DNA of 64,000 nt, taken from Cytophagales bacterium (GTDB lineage Bacteria > Bacteroidota > Bacteroidia > Cytophagales > Spirosomataceae). Location: positions 1-64,000 of the forward strand of contig JAAFJL010000006.1 of assembly GCA_013298865.1 (NCBI GenBank), written 5' to 3'. Both the position numbers and the translations under genes were made by a program. The notes under the pieces were generated by a model, which saw only the letters and a list, made by a program, of their open reading frames with translations, was not told the DNA's origin and made no database searches. Shown here piece after piece: positions 8,690 through 17,189 of this stretch (positions are counted from its first letter, which is position 1; every line of letters begins with the position of its first letter).

Positions 8690-9793
8690 ATGAGATTTAC
8701 ACATTTTTTAAAATTACTGCTCCTCACTATTTTTGCTACTGGCTTAACTTCTTGTCTTGAAGAAGTGGAAGTGGCTATCAGGAATGAAGACTTAAAATTA
8801 GTTGTTGATGGTTCAATTTCAAATCAAAAACCTCCTTATCGAGTCAAATTGAGCTATTCTGGTGACTTTCAATATGCAAATCAACTTCCAGAAGAGAACG
8901 TAATTAAGTTTGCGAAAGTCTCTATGACTGATGATTTAGGAAAGAAAATTATCTTTTATCCACAAGCTAATGGCACATATCTGACGCTTGATACCGATGA
9001 CAACCAAGCAAAAGTTGGCAGAACTTATACCCTGATTATTGAGCTACCAAGCGGAGAAATATATCAGTCTCGCCCAGAGAAAATGCCTGCTATTGTCCCA
9101 ATTGATAAAATTTATTACGAATATAGAAGTGTATCTTCAAGTTATGATTCACAAGGCTTTGTCATCAATCCAAATGGATATGATATCTTTATTGATACCC
9201 AAGACCCTGCAAATCAAACAAATTACTACCGTTGGGAAGCATCAACTGTTTCCAGAAGAAGTGCCACAGGTGTAGTTTGTGGTTTCTTTACCATCTGTAA
9301 TACTTCATGTAACCAAGAAATTAAAAGTATTGAAAGTCTGAATACTTATTCCGATCTGTATGTAAACGGAAATGCTATCAAGAAACAACAAGTGATTTTT
9401 TCTCCATTGTATGCAACGGGCTATCATTATATTGAAGTTTCGCAGCTATCACTCACACGTGAAGCCTATCAATTTTGGAAAAGATTTGAAGAACAACAAA
9501 CCAGAACGGGGTCAGTGCTTGACCCACTTCCAGCTTCGATTGAGGGAAATATTTATAGTGTAAAAGACCCTAATAAATTAGCAATAGGTTTTTTTAGTGC
9601 GGTTGGGGCTTACAAAAAACGCTTTATTTTAGACAACACACAAGACCGAGACTTGATTAGGAAACTGCCACAGCCCTCTATTTTTTATGGAAGAGTTAAT
9701 GCAGTTGGGGCTTGCACACAGAGGTTTGACAACTCATTTGCCACAGGGACTTGGCCTCCTGTGGGTTGGTTAGAAGCAGATTTGAATAAATAA
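8690..9793 (+). CDS. DUF4249-type outer-surface lipoprotein
   Basis: The 367-residue protein starts at ATG 8690 (MRFTHFLKLLLLTIFATGL) and has a lipobox LTSC about residue 20, so it is probably a lipoprotein. The body fits DUF4249: the opening LVVDGSISNQKPPYRVKLSYS, a Cys-containing loop VVCGFFTICNTSCNQE, and a C-terminal region ending RVNAVGACTQRF. These proteins are common in Bacteroidota and often lie near TonB-dependent receptors, but none is adjacent here. Function unknown. A longer reading from TTG 8651 is unlikely because the signal peptide starts at 8690. Confidence 0.82.
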   Translation: MRFTHFLKLLLLTIFATGLTSCLEEVEVAIRNEDLKLVVDGSISNQKPPYRVKLSYSGDFQYANQLPEENVIKFAKVSMTDDLGKKIIFYPQANGTYLTLDTDDNQAKVGRTYTLIIELPSGEIYQSRPEKMPAIVPIDKIYYEYRSVSSSYDSQGFVINPNGYDIFIDTQDPANQTNYYRWEASTVSRRSATGVVCGFFTICNTSCNQEIKSIESLNTYSDLYVNGNAIKKQQVIFSPLYATGYHYIEVSQLSLTREAYQFWKRFEEQQTRTGSVLDPLPASIEGNIYSVKDPNKLAIGFFSAVGAYKKRFILDNTQDRDLIRKLPQPSIFYGRVNAVGACTQRFDNSFATGTWPPVGWLEADLNK

Positions 9794-9840
9794 TTTTAGA
9801 ATTTTTAAATAGCTTTTATCTCTAATCCTTTGCCTTACTT

Positions 9841-10155
9841 TTACGTATTCCGAAATACGCAAGAAAGTGGAACAACAACGGGAGAATTATCTGGATTTGT
9901 TTCCATAATATCAGCCATGAATGCCCACCACTTTTTCATAATTGGTAAATCTGGAAGATTATCAATTGTATGTCCATCTATACGTCTTTGCACTGCGAAC
10001 AATGTACCACTGTTTTGGTCCAAATAAATAGCATAGTCTCTCACGCCAGCGTCGTACAATGCAAGGGAAAGTTCTTCCCAAATTTCATCGTGTCGTTTTT
10101 TATATTCTTGCTCAAAACCTACTTTGAGCTTCATCGTAAAAGCTATTTCTTGCAT
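9841..10155 (-). CDS. rhaM: L-rhamnose mutarotase family protein
   Basis: The 104-residue protein matches the RhaM fold (dimeric ferredoxin-like barrel) that interconverts alpha- and beta-L-rhamnose. Family features are MKLKVGFEQEYKKRHDEIW, with a conserved His near residue 21, GVRDYAIYLDQNSGTLFAV, and LPIMKKWWAFMADIME. No other rhamnose catabolic gene is present in the window, so the enzyme may act on another sugar such as fucose or serve a distant locus. Confidence 0.85.
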   Translation of the reverse strand: MQEIAFTMKLKVGFEQEYKKRHDEIWEELSLALYDAGVRDYAIYLDQNSGTLFAVQRRIDGHTIDNLPDLPIMKKWWAFMADIMETNPDNSPVVVPLSCVFRNT

Positions 10156-10196
10156 TTAAAATTATTTGTAAGTATCTGAATATCAATAAATTAAAA

Positions 10197-11138
10197 TTAT
10201 TTTTCTTTCCATTCTTGTAAATCTGGCTCAATATAAATCCACTTTACTTCTGGGGCTTTAGTTCTGATTCCTGCTTCAAGACTATTGATTAAAGTACTGA
10301 TTTGCAGGGCATTCAAATCTGATTTGCACTTAATTTTAACACACATTAGTACTTCTCCAGGTCCTTGCTGAATGGTTATACAATTGATTAATTTCAGAAT
10401 ATCAGCATGATTTTCAACTTCTTTTTCTACTAAATCATTGATTACAGGGTCTGCACTTTCGCCAATTAAAAGAGATTTTACTTTTACCGAAAGAAAGATT
10501 GCTACCAATATTAACACAACACCAATTGCGAATGAACCGTATCCGTCATAGCGACCGTCGCCTGTAAAATAAGAAGCTAACAAAGCAGCAATAGCGATTA
10601 TTAGACCAAAAACTGCGGCTGAATTTTCACCAAAAATCACAATTAAATCACTGTCTTTGGTGCTTTGGAGGTACTTGAAAAATCCAACAGAACCCCTTCT
10701 TACATTCAATTCTACAACGTTAGAATATGCTGCATAACCTTCTAAAGCTAATGAAAATAATAATATTCCGATACCCCATTCAATGTTTTCTACGGGTTCA
10801 GGGTTGTGAATTTTATGCAAACCCTCATAAATAGAGAACATTCCGCCCACCGAGAAAAGTAGCATTGCCACCATAAAAGACCAGAAATAAACTGCTCTAC
10901 CGTAGCCCAAAGGGTGTTTTTGATTAGGTGGGCGTTTAGATTGCCTTACGCCTACGAGAAGAAGTGCTTGGTTGGCACAATCAGAAAATGAGTGAATTGT
11001 TTCGGCAAGCATTGCTCCCGATGAGGTCATGAAAGCTGCAAAACCTTTAGAGCAAGCAATTAATAAATTTACAATTAAACTTTGAATGATGTGACCTGTA
11101 CCGTGGTCTTTGGCAACCTCTTTTTCTTTATTTGTCAT
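10197..11138 (-). CDS. Cation diffusion facilitator (ZnT9-like) transporter
   Basis: The 313-residue protein is a CDF-family metal/proton antiporter of the cytoplasmic membrane. About six hydrophobic segments precede a cytosolic C-terminal domain (residues about 225-313). The metal-site helix reads ETIHSFSDCANQ, keeping the HxxxD pair. The second site has FGENSAAVFG, where many CDF proteins carry HxxxD and the SLC30A9-like branch carries an acidic ENxAA form. HPLGYGRAVYFW is the family loop. Substrate is likely Zn2+ or a related divalent ion, by family only. Confidence 0.88.
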   Translation of the reverse strand: MTNKEKEVAKDHGTGHIIQSLIVNLLIACSKGFAAFMTSSGAMLAETIHSFSDCANQALLLVGVRQSKRPPNQKHPLGYGRAVYFWSFMVAMLLFSVGGMFSIYEGLHKIHNPEPVENIEWGIGILLFSLALEGYAAYSNVVELNVRRGSVGFFKYLQSTKDSDLIVIFGENSAAVFGLIIAIAALLASYFTGDGRYDGYGSFAIGVVLILVAIFLSVKVKSLLIGESADPVINDLVEKEVENHADILKLINCITIQQGPGEVLMCVKIKCKSDLNALQISTLINSLEAGIRTKAPEVKWIYIEPDLQEWKEK

Positions 11139-11203
11139 TACGAACTTAATTTTCTTCTAAAATTAGTAGTTGAGGTCTGAAATAGCAAGGGAGGGGAATA
11201 AAC

Positions 11204-11494
11204 TTACAACTCACCTCTATAAGTGCTTGACCAACCTAACATCGCCTTAAACTTTTGTGCAGGATTAAAACGGAAAGCGACAGAATCTTTATGCTCAGAA
11301 ATATAGAAATTCCCTAAATGTTCAATCGTTATTGGGTGATGTTCTTTTACTGCATCAAAAATAGTTTCGATAAAATTGCTAATTTGTTCAGATGCTTCTG
11401 TTTCTGAAATTCCTGCCTTTTGAGCATATAATTTGATAAATTCTTTATGCTTGACGGTTTCTTTTTTAGAGCCAGATTTACTAAAAAATGGCAT
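11204..11494 (-). CDS. HU/IHF-like DNA-binding protein
   Basis: The 96-residue protein has HU-family architecture. A helical N-terminal half (KHKEFIKLYAQKAGISETEA) is followed by the beta part ITIEHLGNFYISEHKDSVAF and the segment RFNPAQKFKAML, matching the HU region around the arm. It begins with a short lysine-rich extension, PFFSKSGSKKE. Such proteins bend and compact DNA. The divergence around the arm suggests a specialised paralogue rather than the main HU. Confidence 0.8.
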   Translation of the reverse strand: MPFFSKSGSKKETVKHKEFIKLYAQKAGISETEASEQISNFIETIFDAVKEHHPITIEHLGNFYISEHKDSVAFRFNPAQKFKAMLGWSSTYRGEL

Positions 11495-11585
11495 AATGAT
11501 ATGTGTTTTGATTGATTTATTTTGCGAATATCACCAAATACTTTCGCAGGAAGTCTAATAGACTACTCGCCATACTCTACAAATC

Positions 11586-12440
11586 CTACTCCCCAAATGC
11601 TCTTTTTACAATAAATCCCATGCCGAAGAATGAGATGCCAATTAGTCCAAAAAGAAGGATTTGGTAAAGACTATTGTCACTGTTTGGGTTGGTTAATGCT
11701 TGTTGAATGGCTTGTGCTTGTGTGCCTATCCAGATAGAAAGTAAGGTACGTGGTAACATACCTACAAAGCCTGCTGTGAGGAAATTTTTGAGCTTAACTC
11801 CTGAAAATGAGAAGAATACGTTTGTAACAGCAAAGGGTAATACAGGTGAAAGTCGGGCGTAAAGAATGAGTTGGAATTCGTTTTTTTGAAGATTAGCAAT
11901 TAGTTTTTTCACTTTGGGTTTCTGAGAAATAAAGCTCAGAAACTTACCTCCGTCTATGCGTTTGGCGAATCCAAAACCTATCCAAGAGGCTATCCAGTAG
12001 CTTAGGATTAAGGGTAAAACTGCATTCCAAGACAGAAAATATCCCGTCAGAATTGCCACAAAAGTAGTAGGAGTGAGGGCAAATGCCATAGTGAAACTGG
12101 CTACACAAAAGAACAAAGTCCATTCCCAAAACTGAAAATTATGAATAGTTTCTTCTTGCGTAACAACCCAATAAGTAATGCTTGAACTGGCAATCCTATT
12201 CAATTGTTGTTGTTTTCGATTAAGTTTTTTTCGCATACGAATCATCTCTTTGTCAACTTCTAATTTACTGGCTAAAGTGGAATCTTGGAGGATAAGGACT
12301 TCTCGGAAATCTTTGGTTAGTTCCTTTTGTTCTTTCCACAAATACCAATTCCCTGTCAATGAGGCACATAGCAAAAGTATCAAAATAGCAAAGCTGATTT
12401 TGACAAGATTGCTGACTTTATTTGGAGAATTTGAAGGCAA
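11586..12440 (-). CDS. VTT-domain (TVP38/TMEM64/DedA-like) membrane protein with coiled-coil lead
   Basis: This 284-residue protein has one N-terminal hydrophobic segment (SFAILILLLCASLTGNWYLW), a charged coiled-coil-like stretch (residues about 30-80, MIRMRKKLNRKQQQLNRI), and then a VTT-type domain. That domain has the family hallmark LILYARLSPVLPFAVTNVFF and the re-entrant region TAGFVGMLPRTLLSIWIG. Relatives include DedA and TMEM41B-like lipid scramblases. The coiled-coil insert is not usual in DedA proteins. Exact function unknown. Confidence 0.8.
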   Translation of the reverse strand: MPSNSPNKVSNLVKISFAILILLLCASLTGNWYLWKEQKELTKDFREVLILQDSTLASKLEVDKEMIRMRKKLNRKQQQLNRIASSSITYWVVTQEETIHNFQFWEWTLFFCVASFTMAFALTPTTFVAILTGYFLSWNAVLPLILSYWIASWIGFGFAKRIDGGKFLSFISQKPKVKKLIANLQKNEFQLILYARLSPVLPFAVTNVFFSFSGVKLKNFLTAGFVGMLPRTLLSIWIGTQAQAIQQALTNPNSDNSLYQILLFGLIGISFFGMGFIVKRAFGE

Positions 12441-12471
12441 TTTTTGAAGATTTTTGGTAATAAAATGTACT

Positions 12472-12502
12472 CAAATTTAAGGTAAAACTACGCTACAAAC
12501 AA
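12472..12502 (-). promoter_or_regulatory. Promoter for the VTT-domain gene
   Basis: Read on the minus strand, TAAATTTG (12472-12479) fits TAnnTTTG and a TTG (12500-12502) lies 20 bp upstream, the Bacteroidota spacing. The gene starts about 30 bp downstream. Confidence 0.6.
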
Positions 12503-12545
12503 CCAGAAGTATAAAAAACCTTTTTGTTTATTTCCCTAAAACCAA

Positions 12546-13925
12546 CTAAACTTTCGACTCATAACAAGGCAATCGTACCGTAAGAATGGTATTGTCTGGC
12601 AGGGGAGATTCTACATAAAGTTCTCCTCTGTGTAGTTTGATAATGCGTTCTGTTAGTGCCAAACCGATGCCGTAACCTTTGGTGTTGGCAGTGTTTTTTG
12701 CCCTGAAAAATGGTTGAAAAATTAGCTTTTCGTCTTTTGGACTAATGCCAACTCCTTTGTTTTTGAAGCGTATGAGTAGATTTTTGGGTAGAAACTCAAT
12801 CGTAACTTTTACAGAAGAAGTATTTGAAAACTTGCAACCATTTTCCATTAAATTGTTAAATGCCGTTCTGATAAGGTACGAATTTCCCAAAACCAATAAC
12901 TGTTCTTCGGTTTCCAATTCATTCTCAAAATCCACTTGAACTTCAAGATTGGGCTGCATTTTCAAGATAAAATCTCTTGCATCCCACAGAATTTCGTCAA
13001 TTCTTAGACTGGCAAATTGGTTAGGTAAATCATCATCTGAAAGTTTTGTGAGTTCCAATAAGGCATTCGATAATAATCCCAACTCTCTGACATCATCCAA
13101 AACCGACCCCATGGTCTGTTCGTATTGTTCTGTACTTCGTTTTTGTAACAAAGCCACCGAAAGCTGTGAAGTAATTTTTGTGAGTGGATTTTTTAGCTCA
13201 TGATTCACGTTGGCAATGAAAGTTCTTTGATTGAAGAAACCTTCTTCAACACGATTCAAAAGGTTGTTGAAAGTCTTGGTCAGTTGCCCCAGTTCATCAT
13301 ATTCATTCTTGATATTCAGACGTTTATCTAAATTCTTGGGGTAAATTTCGTTTACTTCCGAGATAATTTCGGTAATTGGGCGTAAGGCACGGCTGGCAAA
13401 AAACCACCCCGAAATCGTGGACAATCCGATAATGAGGAGGACAAGAGAAATCAAAAATCTGCGAAGGGTTTTCATGGTTTCGTCACCGTCCAAATCCACT
13501 GCACCAGCAATTACTACGAGTCTATTATAACCCTCATTGTAAGGGATTCCCAAACATTGTAATTCTCCCTGACGAAACTGAGTTATCTTTTCAATTCGGG
13601 CTTCATTGAGGTACTTTCGGGCAACATTGAGTTTCACGGTATCATTACTCGTAAAGATTTCATTATTCCTGAAATCAAAAATGGAAATCTTTTCTTTGAA
13701 CAAAACGTCACGGTTTTTCTTACTGATTTCCTTCAATAATTTTGGGGTAACTTCCTGTACTTTCGTGATGAGTTCTGCAGTAGTGAGGGCTTTTGATTTC
13801 AATCGTTCATAAAAACGATTTTGAATATAAGATTCGGTAAAATAGTAAATTCCCCAGAACGAAATCAGGGTAATAGTAGATACAATTATCGAGAATTGGA
13901 GGGTAAGTTTGAAGCGTATTCTCAT
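12546..13925 (-). CDS. Two-component sensor histidine kinase
   Basis: The 459-residue protein has TM1 (SIIVSTITLISFWGIYYF), a periplasmic sensor of about 120 residues, TM2 (FLISLVLLIIGLSTISGWFF) and a HAMP linker. Next come a HisKA domain with H-box NVNHELKNPLTKI and a HATPase domain with N-box NNLMENGCKF and G-box KGYGIGLAL. It is a classical OmpR-partner kinase. The regulator gene lies 7 bp upstream on the same strand. The stimulus cannot be read from the sensor domain. Confidence 0.93.
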   Translation of the reverse strand: MRIRFKLTLQFSIIVSTITLISFWGIYYFTESYIQNRFYERLKSKALTTAELITKVQEVTPKLLKEISKKNRDVLFKEKISIFDFRNNEIFTSNDTVKLNVARKYLNEARIEKITQFRQGELQCLGIPYNEGYNRLVVIAGAVDLDGDETMKTLRRFLISLVLLIIGLSTISGWFFASRALRPITEIISEVNEIYPKNLDKRLNIKNEYDELGQLTKTFNNLLNRVEEGFFNQRTFIANVNHELKNPLTKITSQLSVALLQKRSTEQYEQTMGSVLDDVRELGLLSNALLELTKLSDDDLPNQFASLRIDEILWDARDFILKMQPNLEVQVDFENELETEEQLLVLGNSYLIRTAFNNLMENGCKFSNTSSVKVTIEFLPKNLLIRFKNKGVGISPKDEKLIFQPFFRAKNTANTKGYGIGLALTERIIKLHRGELYVESPLPDNTILTVRLPCYESKV

Positions 13926-13932
13926 TAGAAAT

Positions 13933-14619
13933 CTATTCTTCGTTTTTCAAAACATAACCCATTCCATAGACATTATGGATAAGTTTTTGTGGAAAATCTT
14001 TGTCAATTTTTTTGCGTAACAGATTGATATACACCTCAATAACATTTGTGCCAGAGTCAAAATTTAAGTCCCAAACTTTTTCTGCAATTTCAGTTTTTGA
14101 GAGTACCTTTCCTTGGTTTCGGATAAACATCTCCATCAATGAAAACTCCTTTGCTGTTAGTGCTATTTTATGACCAGAACGAGTCGCAGTTTTTGTGTCA
14201 AAATTCATCTCTAAATCAGCAAAATGAATCGTGTTTTTGCTATTGGTAAAAGGCACAGTAGAACTTCTTCGACCCAAGGCACGTATCCGCATCATAAGTT
14301 CCACAAACTCGAAAGGTTTTATCAAATAGTCATCCGCCCCAGCATCGAAACCCTGTACTTTATCCTGTAAATCTCCCAAAGCCGTTAGCATCAAAATAGG
14401 CGTAGTGATACCCTCTTTGCGGAGTTCCTTGCAAAGTTCAATACCATTGATACCAGGCATAATAATGTCCGAAACAATCACATCATAAGTATCCTTTTTC
14501 GCCATGTGTAGCCCCAGTGACCCATCATAACAAAAGTCAACTTCAAAGCCATTTTCTTTCAAACCTTGGCTCAGGGATTGCACCGTTTTGGGTTCATCTT
14601 CTATCAAAAGTAGTTTCAT
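13933..14619 (-). CDS. OmpR/PhoB-family response regulator
   Basis: The 228-residue protein has a receiver domain with the phospho-acceptor Asp in VIVSDIIMPGINGIE, the conserved Lys in DYLIKPFEF, and the early acidic pair IEDE. The C-terminal winged-helix domain includes LTAKEFSLMEMFIRNQGKVL, typical of PhoB-type DNA binding. It sits just upstream of the histidine kinase gene and downstream of the disulfide reductase genes, all on the minus strand, with a REP-like repeat between it and dsbD. Confidence 0.95.
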   Translation of the reverse strand: MKLLLIEDEPKTVQSLSQGLKENGFEVDFCYDGSLGLHMAKKDTYDVIVSDIIMPGINGIELCKELRKEGITTPILMLTALGDLQDKVQGFDAGADDYLIKPFEFVELMMRIRALGRRSSTVPFTNSKNTIHFADLEMNFDTKTATRSGHKIALTAKEFSLMEMFIRNQGKVLSKTEIAEKVWDLNFDSGTNVIEVYINLLRKKIDKDFPQKLIHNVYGMGYVLKNEE

Positions 14620-14706
14620 TGGTATTGGGGTTATGTAAAAAGTCTAAAGTTGATGAGTTTAAAGTGATTGATGCCAAACAACATTGGTTTTTTGACAATT
14701 TTTGTG

Positions 14707-14772
14707 GTAGGGACGAATAGCATTCGTCCACGGTATCATTTGAGAAAATGGACGAATGCTATTTGTCCCTAC
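14707..14772. repeat. REP-like inverted repeat with 23-bp arms
   Basis: The arms at 14707-14729 and 14750-14772 are complementary with one mismatch; the core reads GTAGGGACGAATAGCATTCG. Each arm is itself nearly palindromic (CGAATAGCATTCG), giving the two-hairpin form of a REP doublet. The element lies in the 234-bp gap between the dsbD 3' end and the response regulator start, where it could affect mRNA ends. Confidence 0.75.
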
Positions 14773-14853
14773 ACCATATATTCTCCAAAACTGTCAGATG
14801 AACATAACATTGTTACTTTAAACTCATCAACTTTAAACTTTTCACAAAATCTA

Positions 14854-16500
14854 TCATTTAATTCTCTCAGCAAATAGAGCCTTTCCTTCATCAAGGAATT
14901 TGATAAATGCAGGGATGTCTTGGTTAAATGCACGGGGAACAACTAATGGTTTTGCATCATCATTCGGATTGACTAAACAATAATATGGTTGGGCATTGGC
15001 ATTAAATTTTGTGATTTCAAAATCAAGGTTTTGGTCGCCCAATGTACTTTTCTCTAAACCATCATCTTTCGACGTAAACCATTCATTTTTAGGGAGTTCA
15101 GTCTTGTCATCAACATATAAAGCTACTACCACATAATCTTCTCTTAGTCTTTTTAGAACCTCAGAATCAACCCAAACGCTTGCTTCCATTTTTCTGCAAT
15201 TCACGCAACCATGTCCTGTAAAATCTATGAAAATTGGTTTGTTCACTTTCTTAGCATAAGCTACTGCTTCTTTATAATCAAAGAAACCTTGCAATCCATG
15301 AGGTAATTTCAGAAATGAACTATACTTTACTGATTTTGGGAAATCTGAATCTTGATTTACAGATGATTCACCCGATGATTTTGAAAGTACAAAATCCTGT
15401 GTTTCAGTTGGAGGTAAAAGCCCAGACATGGCTTTCAATGGAGCTCCAAACATTCCTGGAATTAAATATACTACAAAAGAGAAGACTGCCAATGCAACCA
15501 TTAATCTTGGTACACTCAATTTCTCAACTTTATCGTCGTGTGGCATCAAAAATTTTCCTAATAAATGTAATCCCATTAAAGTAAATATGGCTATCCAGAT
15601 AGCCAAGTAGATTTCTCTGTCTAAAATTCGCCAGTGGTAAGTTTGGTCAACTGTACTGAAAAATTTGAGTGCTAAAGCCAATTCTAAAAAGCCAAAAAAG
15701 ACTTTTATGGTGTTCATCCAACCACCAGATTTTGGAATTTTTTTGAGTAATTCTGGAGACAATGCCAACAATACAAATGGCGAAGCAAGTCCTAATCCAA
15801 AGCCAAACATTCCGATAATTGGTTTGATAAATTGCCCTGAAGAACCTAAGCCCAACAATGAACCGACAAATGGACCTGTACACGAAAAAGAAACTAATGC
15901 TAAGGTAAATGCCATGAAGAAAATGCCAATCAAACCGCCTCTATCTGACTGTGCATCTACATTATTGACAAATTTGGAAGGTAATTGGATTTCAAATAAA
16001 CCAAGAAATGAAAGCCCGAAAATGATAAAAATAGTAAAGAACAGAAGATTAGGAATCCAGTGAGTACTGATAAAATTAGGAGCAGCTTGCCCCAAAGATG
16101 CAGCGACAATTGTTCCAAACAAAACATAAATCCCGATGATTGACGCACCATATAAAAATGCTTTACCGACACCACCTTTTTGTTTGATAAAAAAGCTAAC
16201 TGTCATCGGAATTAATGGATAAACGCATGGCGTAAGACAAGTTGCCAAACCAACACCAAGGGCAATTAAGAAGAATTTCCAAAGAGAATCTTCTTCTGGT
16301 TTTTTCTCTGGAGAAACACTTTCCCCACCCCCAGAAACAGCAACAGGAGCAGACGAACCTTCCGTAGCATCAGTAGTAATTGTTTCCGTTTTTGCGGGAA
16401 CTACCACTGTCGTTGGAACAGTTGTCTCCTCCTGTTTGATTTCAGGTTTTGTGTTTTCTTCCGAAGGTTTATTTACTGACTCTTCTGGCTGGTCGTCGCT
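14854..16500 (-). CDS. dsbD: DsbD-type disulfide reductase, CcdA and thioredoxin part (frame 2 of a split gene)
   Basis: This frame encodes a CcdA-like membrane domain with the redox segments CLTPCVYPLIP and SCTGPFVGSLLG, then further hydrophobic segments. A C-terminal thioredoxin domain has CxxC in HGCVNCRKM. It passes reducing power from the cytoplasm to the periplasm. The first usable start is a GTG at 16407 with no signal peptide, but the frame is open without stop up to an A10 run at 16500-16509. There it can join the upstream ORF after a one-base slip. The linker upstream of the GTG (SDDQPEESVNK and following) is acidic and Pro-rich, like a domain linker. The fused product would be about 717 residues, a normal DsbD layout. 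Confidence 0.88.
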   Translation of the reverse strand, partial: SDDQPEESVNKPSEENTKPEIKQEETTVPTTVVVPAKTETITTDATEGSSAPVAVSGGGESVSPEKKPEEDSLWKFFLIALGVGLATCLTPCVYPLIPMTVSFFIKQKGGVGKAFLYGASIIGIYVLFGTIVAASLGQAAPNFISTHWIPNLLFFTIFIIFGLSFLGLFEIQLPSKFVNNVDAQSDRGGLIGIFFMAFTLALVSFSCTGPFVGSLLGLGSSGQFIKPIIGMFGFGLGLASPFVLLALSPELLKKIPKSGGWMNTIKVFFGFLELALALKFFSTVDQTYHWRILDREIYLAIWIAIFTLMGLHLLGKFLMPHDDKVEKLSVPRLMVALAVFSFVVYLIPGMFGAPLKAMSGLLPPTETQDFVLSKSSGESSVNQDSDFPKSVKYSSFLKLPHGLQGFFDYKEAVAYAKKVNKPIFIDFTGHGCVNCRKMEASVWVDSEVLKRLREDYVVVALYVDDKTELPKNEWFTSKDDGLEKSTLGDQNLDFEITKFNANAQPYYCLVNPNDDAKPLVVPRAFNQDIPAFIKFLDEGKALFAERIK

Positions 16501-17006
16501 TTTTTTTTTACAGTTGCATCCGTAGTAGTTGCAGCTGCCGTACCAGTTTTAGCATCAAGTTTGAACGCACCTTTAATAGGTACACATTGCTGTGTAATGT
16601 CCGAACAAGCTTGTCCGTCATGCGTACCTTCGATAGAAATGTTATCTTTAAGGACTTTTATTGTTTGTCTGATTTCTCCTTTTCCTTCAAAATAGGCTAC
16701 GTTTACCTCAAAAACCTCGTCCTTTTTCTTGATAGGATTGATAGATTTTGGCTTGCCTACTAACTCATAAGAGTCATTTGGCTTGAATTTGAGCGTAGTA
16801 ATAATTGGTCCACCTTCATCAAAATCAGTAGCAAAATGATGCCATCCTTTTTCTGATTTTAGTGTAAAAACAATATCAACGGTTTCACCAACAGCAGGAT
16901 TTGGTTTTGATAATGCCCAAGACCATTTGGTAGGGTTTACTTTCTGTGCATTGGCGGCAAACGAGAGTGTTAGAATAGCCAAAAAGCAAAAAATGAGTTT
17001 CTTCAT
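16473..17006 (-). CDS. dsbD: DsbD N-terminal periplasmic domain (frame 1 of a split gene)
   Basis: The 177-residue ORF has a signal peptide (MKKLIFCFLAILTLSFAANA) and the immunoglobulin-like DsbD alpha domain with its cysteine pair in GQACSDITQQC. After the last structured residues, a TTTDATVKKK linker enters ten A residues and the frame ends eight codons later. A slip of one base at the A10 run (re-reading one A, or one extra A in the mRNA) continues into the CcdA frame. Unslipped, the ORF makes a free periplasmic domain. Either programmed slippage, a true frameshift mutation or a homopolymer sequencing error would explain it. Confidence 0.88.
   Translation of the reverse strand: MKKLIFCFLAILTLSFAANAQKVNPTKWSWALSKPNPAVGETVDIVFTLKSEKGWHHFATDFDEGGPIITTLKFKPNDSYELVGKPKSINPIKKKDEVFEVNVAYFEGKGEIRQTIKVLKDNISIEGTHDGQACSDITQQCVPIKGAFKLDAKTGTAAATTTDATVKKKATTSQKSQ
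16500..16509 (-). other. A10 homopolymer at the frame junction inside dsbD
   Basis: On the coding strand, GTA is followed by an A-run that completes three AAA codons before GCG. Ten A residues in total are visible (ten T on the plus strand). Both frames are open through it. Runs of nine or more A are known substrates for RNA polymerase slippage and A-rich heptamers for -1 ribosomal frameshifting, and the junction joins two halves of one protein family. Confidence 0.85.
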
Positions 17007-17090
17007 GGGGAGTAAGGAATAATTTGTTGAATATTAGTAGTTGACTGATAATTAGAAACTTGATTTCAAAATTATAAACGAAATATAGCA

Positions 17091-17120
17091 CAAATTTAGT
17101 TCATCACAAATAAAAAACAA
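17091..17120 (-). promoter_or_regulatory. Promoter upstream of the dsbD N-terminal gene
   Basis: On the minus strand, TAAATTTG (17091-17098) matches TAnnTTTG. A TTG at 17118-17120 lies 19 bp upstream, the expected spacing. The leader before the ATG at 17006 is about 80 bases. The -33 element touches the terminator of the upstream gene. Confidence 0.65.
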
Positions 17121-17152
17121 AAGCCTACCCAAGTACAATTTGAATAGGCTTT
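17120..17152 (-). terminator. Hairpin terminator after the 225-residue secreted-protein gene
   Basis: The stem AAAGCCTA/TAGGCTTT (17120-17127 with 17145-17152) is followed on the minus strand by a T-rich stretch. It separates the 17.2-kb gene from dsbD. Confidence 0.6.
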
Positions 17153-17189
17153 CGTTTCTAAGGATTTATTAAACTTGATATGACAAATT

